Assembly (NCBI GenBank): GCA_036389715.1
Contig: DASVWH010000105.1
Coordinates: 1-21,736, forward strand
DNA: 21,736 nucleotides
Direction of reading: 5' to 3'
DNA from: DASVWH01 sp036389715
GTDB lineage: Bacteria > Acidobacteriota > Blastocatellia > Pyrinomonadales > Pyrinomonadaceae
Shown: one piece after another, positions 7,207 to 14,508 of the stretch
How the letters are laid out: every line of letters starts with the position of its first letter
Position numbering within the stretch: position 1 is the stretch's first letter
Notes under the pieces: generated by a model
What the model was told of the DNA's origin: nothing
Database searches by the model: none
Seen by the model: the letters and a program-made list of their open reading frames with translations, nothing else
Made by a program: the position numbers and the translations under genes

Positions 7207-8802
7207 ATGGCTCTCGAAACTGATTTCATCGTCATCGGCAGCGGCATCGCGGGCCTGCGCGCCTCAATCGAGCTGGCGCAGGCGGGCGCACGCCTGACCG
7301 TCCTGACCAAAGACCGGACGGAGGAATCGAACACGGAGTATGCGCAGGGCGGCATCGCCGTCGCTCTCTCGGAAGAGGACGAGGTCGCGCTCCACGAGGA
7401 AGACACCTTGAACGCGGGCGCTGGCCTGTGCGACACGCGCGCCGTTCGCCTGATGGTCGAAGAAGGCCCGCGCTACATTCAGGAGCTGATCGCCTGGGGG
7501 ACGGAGTTCGACCGCGACGGCGGCCGCCTGGTTTTCACGCAGGAGGCCGCGCACTCGCGCCGTCGCATCCTGCACGCGCACGGCGATTCGACCGGCAGGG
7601 AGATAGTGCGCGCCCTCGTCGCCAGGGCGCGCGCCGAAAGAGAGATAGCCTTCGTGGCGCATGCGGCGACGGAGTCGCTGATAGTCGTAGACGGATGCGT
7701 GCGCGGTGTGCGTTACCTGGACCCGCTGGTGCGCGCGCCGCGCGAGCTTCGGGCACGCGCCGTCATCCTGGCCTCGGGCGGCGCGGGGCAGGTCTTCCTG
7801 CATACGACGAATCCGCAGGTCGCCACAGGGGACGGGATGGCGATGGCGCACGCGGCCGGAGCCGAGCTGGCCGATATGGAGTTCGTCCAGTTTCATCCGA
7901 CGGCGCTCAACCTCGAAGGCGCGCCGCGCTTTCTGCTCACGGAGGCGATGCGCGGCGAGGGCGGCGTGCTCCGTAACGAAGCGGGCGAGCGCTTCATGAC
8001 CCGCTATCACGAGCGCGCCGAGCTTGCGCCGCGCGACATCGTCAGTCGCTCAATCGTCGCAGAGATGCAGCGGACCGCGACCCGCACCGTTTACCTGGAC
8101 ATGACGGCGCTTAACCCGCGTTTCGTCAGGCATCGCTTCCCGAAGATTGACGAGACCTGCCTGCGTTTCGGGCTCGACATCACGACAGACATGCTGCCGG
8201 TCGCGCCCGCTTCGCATTACTGCATGGGAGGCGTGCGAACCGACCTCGACGGGCGGGCCAGCCTGCGCGGGCTCTACGCGGCGGGCGAAGTGGCCTGCAC
8301 GGGCGTTCACGGCGCGAACCGCCTGGCGTCGAATTCACTGCTCGAAGGGCTGGTCTTCGGTGCGCGTGCAGGGCGCGCCGCCGCCGCAGATCACGCGGCG
8401 CAGAGCTTTAGCCTCGCGGGTGCTCCGGCGGCCGCGCCCGGGGATGAAGCGCAGCGAAACGTTCATGGTCACGGGGAGATCGCGCTCGCCGTGCGCAAGC
8501 GCGTCAGGCGCTTGATGTGGGAGCGGGTCGGAATCCTGCGCAGCCGCGAGACCATCAGGCGGGCGCTCTTCGAGTTTGAGCAGATCGCACGCGCGCCGCT
8601 CGGCCGCGCTTCGAGAAACTTTCTGACCGTCGCGGCCATCATCGCGCGCGCCGCGCTCTGGCGCGAGGAATCCCGCGGCGCTCATTTTCGCCTCGACCAT
8701 CCGCAGCGCGAAGACCCGCACTGGCGCGTGCATTCGATCATTGACGGCGGCGCGGAGATTTCTCCAAGCGAAACCATCAACTTTTCAACACAGAAAGCCT
8801 GA
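7207..8802 (+). CDS. nadB: L-aspartate oxidase
   Basis: NadB oxidises L-aspartate to iminoaspartate with FAD, the first step of de novo NAD synthesis. NadA then uses the product, but nadA and nadC are not in the window. The FAD-binding Rossmann motif GSGIAG is at residues 11-16. It is followed by SNTEYAQGGIAVAL, AGAGLCD, GGAGQVFLHTTNP, VQFHPTALN, TEAMRGEGG, ELAPRDIVSRSI, SHYCMGGVRTD and GANRLASNSLLEG. These include the His and Arg residues that bind substrate in this family. The ATG at 7207 gives 531 residues, close to the usual length. The open frame extends upstream to 7066, but that part reads as leader sequence and would overlap the predicted promoter. No strong Shine-Dalgarno precedes the ATG. 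nfi starts 6 bases after the stop. Confidence 0.95.
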   Translation: MALETDFIVIGSGIAGLRASIELAQAGARLTVLTKDRTEESNTEYAQGGIAVALSEEDEVALHEEDTLNAGAGLCDTRAVRLMVEEGPRYIQELIAWGTEFDRDGGRLVFTQEAAHSRRRILHAHGDSTGREIVRALVARARAEREIAFVAHAATESLIVVDGCVRGVRYLDPLVRAPRELRARAVILASGGAGQVFLHTTNPQVATGDGMAMAHAAGAELADMEFVQFHPTALNLEGAPRFLLTEAMRGEGGVLRNEAGERFMTRYHERAELAPRDIVSRSIVAEMQRTATRTVYLDMTALNPRFVRHRFPKIDETCLRFGLDITTDMLPVAPASHYCMGGVRTDLDGRASLRGLYAAGEVACTGVHGANRLASNSLLEGLVFGARAGRAAAADHAAQSFSLAGAPAAAPGDEAQRNVHGHGEIALAVRKRVRRLMWERVGILRSRETIRRALFEFEQIARAPLGRASRNFLTVAAIIARAALWREESRGAHFRLDHPQREDPHWRVHSIIDGGAEISPSETINFSTQKA

Positions 8803-8808
8803 AGGCTA

Positions 8809-9501
8809 ATGGCACGATACGAACAGCTGCACGATTGGACGGTGACGCCGCGCGAGGCCGTCGAGCTTCAGAAGAGGCTGCGCGAGCGCGTTCAATTGAG
8901 ACCGCTTGAGAGTTCCGTCAGGACCATCGCGGGGGCCGACATCTCGTTCAATAAGTTTTCCGAGACGGTTTACGCCGGGCTGGTGGTCCTCGGATTGCCG
9001 GGGCTTGAAGTCGTCGAAGAGGTCGGGATCGTCAGCCGGACGCGTTTCCCTTACGTGCCGGGCCTGCTCTCCTTCCGCGAATCGCCGTCCGTGCTCGAAG
9101 CCTGGGCGAAGCTCAAGACGGAGCCCGACGCGGTGATGTTCGACGGGCAGGGCATCGCGCACCCGCGACGGGTCGGCATCGCTTCGCACGTCGGGCTCCT
9201 GATAAACAGGCCGACGCTCGGCTGCGCGAAATCCGTGCTGGTCGGGAAATACGAGGAGCCGCCCGCCGAGCGCGGCCACTGGACAGAGCTGGTTGATAAA
9301 AATGAGGTCGTCGGCGCGGCCCTGAGAACCAAGCAGAACGTCCAGCCGATCTTCGTCTCGCCCGGACATTTGATTGACCTGGAGGGCGCGATCAAGCTGA
9401 CGCTCGCCTGCGACGGCGGCTATCGCCAGCCGGAACCGACGCGGCGCGCGCACCTTCTCGTCAACGCCCTCAGGCGCGGGGAGAGAGATGCTTCGGGCTA
9501 A
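8809..9501 (+). CDS. nfi: Endonuclease V (deoxyinosine 3'-endonuclease)
   Basis: Endonuclease V nicks DNA one base 3' of deoxyinosine, which arises by adenine deamination. It starts repair, and some members also cut inosine in RNA. The 230-residue protein has every family block: GADISF with catalytic D44, the wedge motif PYVPGLLSFRE with E91, and FDGQGIAHPRR with D112. GIASHVGLL, PTLGCAKS, SPGHLIDLEGAI and GYRQPEPTRRAH follow. Length and spacing match the E. coli enzyme, whose active-site residues are D35, E89 and D110. The start codon lies 6 bases after the nadB stop, so the two are almost certainly translated from one message. A hairpin lies just after the stop. Confidence 0.95.
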   Translation: MARYEQLHDWTVTPREAVELQKRLRERVQLRPLESSVRTIAGADISFNKFSETVYAGLVVLGLPGLEVVEEVGIVSRTRFPYVPGLLSFRESPSVLEAWAKLKTEPDAVMFDGQGIAHPRRVGIASHVGLLINRPTLGCAKSVLVGKYEEPPAERGHWTELVDKNEVVGAALRTKQNVQPIFVSPGHLIDLEGAIKLTLACDGGYRQPEPTRRAHLLVNALRRGERDASG

Positions 9502-9546
9502 AAAGTTGCGGGCGCGGGGTTAACCAAGTAACCCTGCGCCCGCAAC
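9500..9546 (-). terminator. Rho-independent terminator of the GWxTD gene (hairpin shared by convergent genes)
   Basis: Arms of 18 bases (9505-9522 and 9529-9546) pair with one mismatch around a 6-base loop. On the minus strand the stem is followed directly by TTTTT (9500-9504), a canonical terminator for the gene ending at 9566. The hairpin also starts a few bases past the nfi stop. The plus-strand tail (TCTCACC) is poor, so it may work less well in that direction. Confidence 0.8.
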
Positions 9547-9565
9547 TCTCACCTAAACTATAAAC

Positions 9566-11179
9566 TTACTGGGTGATGGTAAATTTGGCGGCTGGCGTCA
9601 GCGATTGGCCGGAGACGCGGTCACGGATGCGAATGGAAATCTCGTATTCGCCGGGGCCGAGGTTGCGCGTGTCAATCAGGCGAGCGAGAGTCAGGCGCTG
9701 ACCGGCATCGCTCATGCCGCTCCAGTCCTCCTTCTGCTTGCCGACCTCCTTGCCGTCCTTGAGCAGCGCGTACTCGACATCAACGGCCGGACGCAGCGTC
9801 GTCTGGTCAATCCCAGCGTTGTAGACCTGCATGTAGATGCCGACGGGCTCACCCTGGCGATAACGGCCCGAAAGATTCGGAATCACTTTGTTCTGGCCGA
9901 TGACGAACTGTCCGACGGAGGGCTGGTCGCCGATGCTCTGAAGGCGCGCGGCCAGAATCAGCGTCGAGGTCGAGAGCTGCTTGTCGTCGTACTTGGGAAC
10001 CGTGAAGCCGACGTGGCGCACGCCGGTCGCGCCTGATTTCACGTCGCGGACGACCACGTCAACCTTGTACGTGCCGGGCGCGAGCGGGACGGCTTTCTGG
10101 TAGACGGACTTGCGGTCCTTGGCCTCGGCCAGCTCGGAGCTGGTGGCGGTCGTCGTCACGGGGTCTTCAAAAATCCCGATGCGCCTGCCGGAGACAGCCT
10201 GAATGCGACCGAAGATATTGAGCGTCGCCGTTTGCAGGCCGCCGCTATCAACAAAGACCATGTCCTTGTTCTCGGTCTGGATGGTAAAGGCAGTGATGAC
10301 GCGCTGGTCGGACTGGCGGAAGAAGTCAACGCGGATGTCGAAGTTGAGCGGGTTGTCTTCGATGACAGCGCCGGTCGTCGAGGCCAGCGACGCCAGATCG
10401 TTGAACTTGACCTGGGGCGGCGAGCTGAGCTGGCTGAGCAGCGTCAGACGCGAGAAGGGATTGTCCTGCTCACGGCCGAAGCTGCCATTGCCCGTGCCCA
10501 TCCCCATGATTCTGGACGACTTATCCGATAGCCCGAGCTGCTCGGCCAGGGTCAAACCCGCGCCCGGAACATGCAGCAGCGCGTCCTTTTCGTCGGGCGA
10601 GCGGGCGATGCGATACTCGCCCGTGCCGGTCGGGTCAACAAACTCGATCTCGATGCCGGAGCCGATGCCGGGCAGGTAGCGATAGAACCAGACTTCAAAC
10701 GGGTAGGTCGTCGTCGAGCCGCCGCCCGCGTAGGATGGGCGCTCGTAGCCTCCGCCCGTCGGGTGCGTCTCGATCTCGTCGGGCTTGCCGTACATGATAT
10801 AGATGCGGCCGCGGTCGGTCTTCCAGCCGGGGATGCCGGAAGCATAACGCTCGTTGGCATAAGCGATGCGCTCGTAATATTCCTCGCGGTACTCGTTCTC
10901 GTCCGTGTCTGGGTCCGGGTCGCGGCGACGCCAGAAAAGCTCTATGAACTGCTCGCGCTCTTCGTCGGTGGTCAGCTTCTTGAAGGCCTGCCGCTCCTGG
11001 TCCGTGATGATGTAGGCGACATCCTTTTCGAGCCAGTCCTTGTAGGCCCTTTTAAGCTCTGGCTTCTGGTTGCGCTTGCGGTCGGGCGGCTCCGTGCCCT
11101 GCGCCCAGACGGTGGGAACGAGCATGGCCAGGGCGAAGAGGGCTGCCACGACGCGGCGAATCAATTTCTGGTAAGACAT
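9566..11179 (-). CDS. Secreted GWxTD-domain protein, function unknown
   Basis: The 537-residue protein has a signal peptide (residues 1-26, hydrophobic core then VWAQG) followed by the GWxTD domain. The name-giving motif reads GWKTD at residues 118-122, within GIPGWKTDRGRIYIMYGKPDE. The preceding conserved helix region includes REQFIELFWRRRDPDPDT. The rest is mostly beta-rich, with stretches that look like Ig-like or carbohydrate-binding folds (YKVDVVVRDVKSG, GEYEISIRIRDR). The domain is common in Acidobacteriota and some Bacteroidota, and its biochemical role is not established. I place the start at 11179, which puts AGGAG 11 bases upstream and begins directly with the signal peptide. The frame is open to 11254. 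A good promoter lies about 195 bases upstream and a strong terminator follows, so it is probably monocistronic. Confidence 0.88.
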   Translation of the reverse strand: MSYQKLIRRVVAALFALAMLVPTVWAQGTEPPDRKRNQKPELKRAYKDWLEKDVAYIITDQERQAFKKLTTDEEREQFIELFWRRRDPDPDTDENEYREEYYERIAYANERYASGIPGWKTDRGRIYIMYGKPDEIETHPTGGGYERPSYAGGGSTTTYPFEVWFYRYLPGIGSGIEIEFVDPTGTGEYRIARSPDEKDALLHVPGAGLTLAEQLGLSDKSSRIMGMGTGNGSFGREQDNPFSRLTLLSQLSSPPQVKFNDLASLASTTGAVIEDNPLNFDIRVDFFRQSDQRVITAFTIQTENKDMVFVDSGGLQTATLNIFGRIQAVSGRRIGIFEDPVTTTATSSELAEAKDRKSVYQKAVPLAPGTYKVDVVVRDVKSGATGVRHVGFTVPKYDDKQLSTSTLILAARLQSIGDQPSVGQFVIGQNKVIPNLSGRYRQGEPVGIYMQVYNAGIDQTTLRPAVDVEYALLKDGKEVGKQKEDWSGMSDAGQRLTLARLIDTRNLGPGEYEISIRIRDRVSGQSLTPAAKFTITQ

Positions 11180-11378
11180 AGACGGGATAACTCCTATTGA
11201 ATTCAAAGGGGAACCGGCCCCGGCGGGCTGCTGCGGCGCAAAGTGTCGCAGCAAGAGCGTGCCTTTCTAAGAGGTCCGGCGCATTAACCAGCTTGTTTGA
11301 AGAAAGACTCCAGAGTTAAATCTTTTGTTTGCAAGACGACTGCGCGGCGCAGCATGACCGGCTTTCGGTTAACGACAG

Positions 11379-11407
11379 ATTTTAGGCCCCGCTCGGAACA
11401 GAGTCAA
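11379..11407 (-). promoter_or_regulatory. Predicted sigma-70-type promoter for the GWxTD gene
   Basis: On the minus strand, TTGACT (11402-11407) and TAAAAT (11379-11384) have a 17-base spacer, the best promoter match in the window. It predicts a leader of about 190 bases before the start at 11179. Confidence 0.5.
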
Positions 11408-11437
11408 GATGCCGGAAAGAGGGTCAAAAGTTGCCTC

Positions 11438-11459
11438 AAAAGGGGCGAAAACCTGCCCC
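11438..11459 (-). terminator. Possible weak terminator after tatC
   Basis: On the minus strand GGGGC (11455-11459) and GCCCC (11442-11446) form a short 5-bp stem around an 8-base loop, followed by TTTTGAGG. It sits about 95 bases past the tatC stop and just before the GWxTD promoter. The position is right but the stem is short. Confidence 0.35.
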
Positions 11460-11551
11460 GGACGCTCCGCTCCCGGAAGGCCGCGAGGCGAGTTCCGGTA
11501 AATTCCGCTCCGCAAAATCAAGGGCTTACAGCGCGGGCGTAAATTTTAAGC

Positions 11552-12619
11552 TCAAGCGGTGCGCCGCTTTTTCCCGAACATCCAGGCGATGAAGATCGAG
11601 ACGATGTAGAGCAGAATCATCGGCGCGGCAAAGAGCAGCATGTTCGGAATATCGTTGGTCGGCGAAAGCACCGCGGCCGCTACCAGAATCACGATCAGCG
11701 ATATTTTCCAGATGCGCAGCAGGAAGCGCGCCGTGACGATGCCGATGCGCGCCAGCACGTAGGTGACGGCGGGCATCTGGAAGACGACGCCCATCGCCAG
11801 CATCACCAGGATGATAAAGTCGAAGTAGTCGGTGGCCTTCAGGAAGGCGCGAAAATCCTGCCCGAGCCCGAGCAGGTACTTCGCCGCCGGGGGAAAGATA
11901 ACGTAGTAGGCAAAGGCCGCCCCGATGACAAACGAAATGGTCGAGAGCAGCACGAAGGGCGTCACGTAGGCCCGCTCGTGCGGGTAAAGGCCGGGGCTCA
12001 CGAACCCCCAGATTTGCCAGAGCAGAAACGGGACCGAGAGCGCAATCGCCGCGTAGAGCGAGACCTTGACGTAGAGCGAGAAGGGCTCCATAACGGTCGT
12101 CACGATCAGCCGGTCTTCGATGCCGGGCAGGGCGCTCGGCCGCGCGTTGAAATCCAGGGGGAGCCGCACGCCCTTTGGAATCACGGTGTTACCGGCATAG
12201 AGCGCCTCGTCCGTGAAAAGCCCGACGCGCCCCTGTGCGTCCTTCGAGACCCTGGCCGTGACGGATGCGCCGGGCGGAATCACGCTCGCGCCGAGCTTGG
12301 TCGTCTCGGCGAAGACGAAGCGCCCCGTATCGCCCTCCTTGAGAGCGCTCAGCGGCAGGATGGTCTCCTTGCCCGTGAGCCCGCCGATGGGCAGCTCGCG
12401 CCGCTGCGCTTCGGCCAGCGCCCGCTGCACCGGCATGGCCAGAAAATTATAGATGTAGTCGGAGACGAACCAGCAGGCGACGAAGGCGACGAAGATGAAG
12501 GCGATGGAGCGGATGATGCGGCTGCGCAGCTCGTCCAGATGCTCTAGAAAAGACATCTGGCCGCCGAGCTGCTCGTCGTGCGGGCCGTCTTCGGAGCGTG
12601 TTCCCAGGAGAGTCGCCAT
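11552..12619 (-). CDS. tatC: Sec-independent protein translocase TatC with a large periplasmic-loop insertion
   Basis: TatC is the membrane receptor of the twin-arginine pathway that exports folded proteins. Six helices can be read: about residues 36-54, 184-206, 220-243, 264-290, 300-319 and 325-347. Family landmarks are the N-terminal FLEHLDELRSRI and WGFVSPGLYPHER, where the Glu of HER matches E. coli E103. The protein has 355 residues against about 250-260 for typical TatC. The excess is one block of about 95 residues (roughly 70-168) between helix 1 and MEPFSLYVKVSL, so it should lie in the first periplasmic loop. It looks beta-rich (GDTGRFVFAETTK, PPGASVTARVSKD, VIPKGVRLPLDF). The residue matching E. 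coli E170 appears to be Gln (MGVVFQMPAV, Q281). The tatA/B gene lies 38 bases upstream. Confidence 0.93.
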   Translation of the reverse strand: MATLLGTRSEDGPHDEQLGGQMSFLEHLDELRSRIIRSIAFIFVAFVACWFVSDYIYNFLAMPVQRALAEAQRRELPIGGLTGKETILPLSALKEGDTGRFVFAETTKLGASVIPPGASVTARVSKDAQGRVGLFTDEALYAGNTVIPKGVRLPLDFNARPSALPGIEDRLIVTTVMEPFSLYVKVSLYAAIALSVPFLLWQIWGFVSPGLYPHERAYVTPFVLLSTISFVIGAAFAYYVIFPPAAKYLLGLGQDFRAFLKATDYFDFIILVMLAMGVVFQMPAVTYVLARIGIVTARFLLRIWKISLIVILVAAAVLSPTNDIPNMLLFAAPMILLYIVSIFIAWMFGKKRRTA

Positions 12620-12657
12620 TCAGTAGTTCAAGCTCTCAGGCGCAAACGTAGGGTCTC

Positions 12658-13086
12658 TTAGAGCCAGTCGCGTTTGCGCGTCGGCTCAGGAGCGGCGGGC
12701 GCAAGCTCGGGCGCGGTCACCGGCGCAGGCGTGGAATCGTTTGTCGTCGCCGCTGCGGGAGAAGAAGAGACGGAAGCATCGCCTGCTTCCGCGTGGCTGG
12801 CTGCGAGGACGGCGCGACCGCGCTCGACCGGCTCGCCCAGGATGGAGCGGTCTTCGGGCGGCAGCATCGCCTCTTCAATGCGCGCCTGCCCGAAGGCGCT
12901 CTCGCGCTCGACCTCTTTCTCCCAGGTCTGCTTGAAATCCTCGGACGCGCGCTTGAACTCGCCCAGGCTCTTGCCGAGCGAGCGGCTCAACTGCGGCAGC
13001 TTGCGCGGGCCGAAGATAATCAGCGCGACGACCAGAATCAGCAGCAGCTCGCTCGTCCCGAGCCCTTCAAGTATGAACAGCAACAC
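12658..13086 (-). CDS. Twin-arginine translocase subunit, TatA/TatB family
   Basis: The 142-residue protein has the TatA/B layout: a short N-terminal membrane helix (GTSELLLILVVALIIFGP, about residues 10-27), the hinge FGPRKLPQL, an amphipathic helix (GKSLGEFKRASEDFKQTWEK), and a long low-complexity Ala/Pro/Thr tail ending RKRDWL. The length and tail are TatB-like, but TatA and TatB cannot be told apart safely from one sequence. If this is the only copy in the genome, it may serve both roles. It begins with GTG at 13086 and has only a weak ribosome-binding site. The gene immediately precedes tatC (38-base gap), forming a tatA/B-tatC operon. Confidence 0.9.
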   Translation of the reverse strand: MLLFILEGLGTSELLLILVVALIIFGPRKLPQLSRSLGKSLGEFKRASEDFKQTWEKEVERESAFGQARIEEAMLPPEDRSILGEPVERGRAVLAASHAEAGDASVSSSPAAATTNDSTPAPVTAPELAPAAPEPTRKRDWL

Positions 13087-13190
13087 TTTATCTTAATCCG
13101 TTCCCCGGGCTGAGCCGCACGCGCCCTCAAGCGCCAGGCCGCCGTCCCGATGAGCCTCTTAAAGAGAGAGCAAAGAGGAGTTCACGAAAA

Positions 13191-13220
13191 ATTCTACGCG
13201 CCGCTTCTCCGGCGGGTCAA
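13191..13220 (-). promoter_or_regulatory. Predicted sigma-70-type promoter for the tat operon
   Basis: On the minus strand, TTGACC (13215-13220) and TAGAAT (13191-13196) are 18 bases apart. The expected start leaves a leader of about 100 bases before the GTG of the TatA/B gene. Confidence 0.42.
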
Positions 13221-13252
13221 GCAGGACGCGCCCTCGAAGCCCGCGCCCCTAA

Positions 13253-13302
13253 AATCGCATTGCCCGGCCGATGACCCCTGACGAGGCGTCGGCTGGGCAA
13301 TG
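13253..13302 (-). terminator. Terminator of the 124-residue secreted protein gene
   Basis: Arms 13258-13273 (CATTGCCCGGCCGATG) and 13287-13302 pair over 16 positions with two mismatches that can form G-U pairs. The loop is 13 bases. The minus-strand continuation reads CGATTTTAGG, a short T-run. The stem lies about 40 bases past the stop at 13341. Confidence 0.6.
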
Positions 13303-13340
13303 TTCAAGGGGCGCAGGAGCGGACTCTGCCGGGACGACGA

Positions 13341-13715
13341 TCAGTCGCCCCAGCCTTCGCATTTGAGGAGGTCCTTGTTGGTCATATCCCAGTGCGTATG
13401 ATCTTTGCACATGATGACATCCTCGATTTCACATTCATCGCCGTCGTCGTCCACGACCTTGATGTCGTAGTGGCCGCAGGGAATGTTATGAATGGTGAAT
13501 GACGTGCCGGACTTGATGACGTTATCGCCAAGCTGGTCCGGCCCCCAGGTGTCCTTGTGCGTCGCCGACAGGTAGAGGTGATAAATATCGTAGTCCGACC
13601 TGTTGACGATCATGAATTCGGCTCTCTGCGATTCGGCTCGCGTGAGCAGCGGGGCTGCCGCGAGCGCGCAGAAGACCAGGGCCAGAATCGCAATTCGGGG
13701 GAAATACTTTCGCAT
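13341..13715 (-). CDS. Small secreted protein with WGPDQLG motif, function unknown
   Basis: The 124-residue protein has a signal peptide (residues 1-28, ending LLTRAES). The mature domain of about 95 residues is probably an all-beta fold. It reads MIVNRSDYDIYHLYLS, then WGPDQLGDNVIKSG, FTIHNIPCGHYDIKVVDDDGDEC and a Cys-rich end (MCKDH, LKCEGWGD). Four cysteines lie in the mature part (IPC, DEC, MCK, KCE), enough for two disulfides, which fits an exported protein in an organism with Dsb-like enzymes. I recall similar small exported domains with a WGxDQLG...G...F core in several environmental bacteria, without a defined role. AAAGGA about 9 bases before the ATG supports the start. The gene has its own promoter and terminator. 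Confidence 0.78.
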   Translation of the reverse strand: MRKYFPRIAILALVFCALAAAPLLTRAESQRAEFMIVNRSDYDIYHLYLSATHKDTWGPDQLGDNVIKSGTSFTIHNIPCGHYDIKVVDDDGDECEIEDVIMCKDHTHWDMTNKDLLKCEGWGD

Positions 13716-13775
13716 CGTTCGAGTTCCTTTCAGACGGGTTCCAAAGATGGGTAAAGCGGTAAACGAACGAGCGCG

Positions 13776-13805
13776 ATATTACACTCGGTAACAATTCGAT
13801 GGCAA
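13776..13805 (-). promoter_or_regulatory. Predicted sigma-70-type promoter for the 124-residue secreted protein
   Basis: On the minus strand, TTGCCA (13800-13805) and TAATAT (13776-13781) are 18 bases apart, followed about 60 bases later by the ATG at 13715. It sits in a locally AT-richer stretch. Confidence 0.45.
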
Positions 13806-13877
13806 TACCTCTCGGGCCAAAAGCAATACGGCCTGGACCAATCGCCGGAGGGCGCGCGCCTCCGCTTGCGCCGCGCC

Positions 13878-14249
13878 TTACTCCGCGCCGGTCCTGTACT
13901 CGGGCGGGTAATAGATGACTTCGACCGCCTGCCCGCCGACGCCCTTCGTGTAGAAAGAGACGGAGCGGTCGCGGTGTTCTCTCAAGGGGCGGCCTTCGCT
14001 GGCGGCGGCCGCTTCGAGCGCCTCGCGTGTCTCGACGCGCAGGCCGAGGTGCGGCGGGTGCTTCGAGCCGGGCGCGAGCAGCGCGATGCCGAAACCGCGC
14101 GGGTCGCGCAGCATGGCCCAATCGTCATAGAGAGTTTCCAGCCGGAATCCGATTCGCTCATACTCGCGCACGTCGGCCTGCAAATCCTCCGACCTGATGG
14201 CGATGTGGTCCATCACGCCGCCGAAGCGCGCCTCGCTCTGTTGCTGCAT
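13878..14249 (-). CDS. VOC (glyoxalase/bleomycin-resistance fold) family protein
   Basis: The product of about 123 residues has the paired beta-alpha-beta-beta-beta pattern of the vicinal-oxygen-chelate fold. It opens with VMDHIAIRSEDLQADVREYE and GFRLETLYDDWAMLRDP, and the second half has HPPHLGLRVETREALE and VEVIYYPPEY. Possible metal ligands are the His of DHIAI, the His of PHLGL and the Glu of VEVIYY. The specific reaction cannot be told from the fold alone. I prefer the ATG at 14249, which has GGAG 9 bases upstream. The ATG at 14264 has no such site, and the longer open frame to 14603 runs antisense into the divergent BtuF-like gene and reads as non-coding. No terminator is apparent. The gene is divergent from the BtuF-like gene, with a 259-base gap in which I see no clear promoter pair. 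Confidence 0.82.
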   Translation of the reverse strand: MQQQSEARFGGVMDHIAIRSEDLQADVREYERIGFRLETLYDDWAMLRDPRGFGIALLAPGSKHPPHLGLRVETREALEAAAASEGRPLREHRDRSVSFYTKGVGGQAVEVIYYPPEYRTGAE

Positions 14250-14508
14250 AACTTCAATCTCCATCGAAACAAATAAGGGCTGCGCTCCGCCGGGCGAAGC
14301 GTGAATTGCGGCCTTGAGCGCACTCGCTGCATCCTTTGCGAGACCACTTTGCCGCCCGTCGCATCCATCTTCCGGGAAACCGTCGAAGCCTGGAAATATT
14401 GTAGCAAATAACGGTTGGCGCTGGGGATTCTTGACAGCGGCGGCGCCCTCGCGCCAACCTATCAACCGTATTCCCGGAGAGAAGCGAAAAGGAAGGCCGC
14501 CGGATTCA

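Larger units (their letters stand above)
11180..11551. other. 372-base intergenic region between GWxTD gene and tatC
   Basis: From tatC towards the GWxTD gene on the minus strand, this holds a short GC-rich hairpin with a TTTT tail (11438-11459), the GWxTD promoter (11379-11407) and a long leader. The leader includes a 7-bp stem, TGCTGCG/CGCAGCA, at 11229-11235 with 11247-11253. The open frame on the plus strand (11297-11542) overlaps these elements, starts with TTG and looks like nothing known, so I do not count it as a gene. Confidence 0.55.

Noticed and set aside
7264..8010. Open frame on the minus strand within nadB
   Set aside because: nadB is confirmed by many motifs across the same interval, and the antisense product resembles no protein.
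11297..11542. 81-codon basic open frame between tatC and the GWxTD gene
   Set aside because: It starts with TTG, has no ribosome-binding site, overlaps a predicted promoter and possible terminator, and matches nothing known to me.
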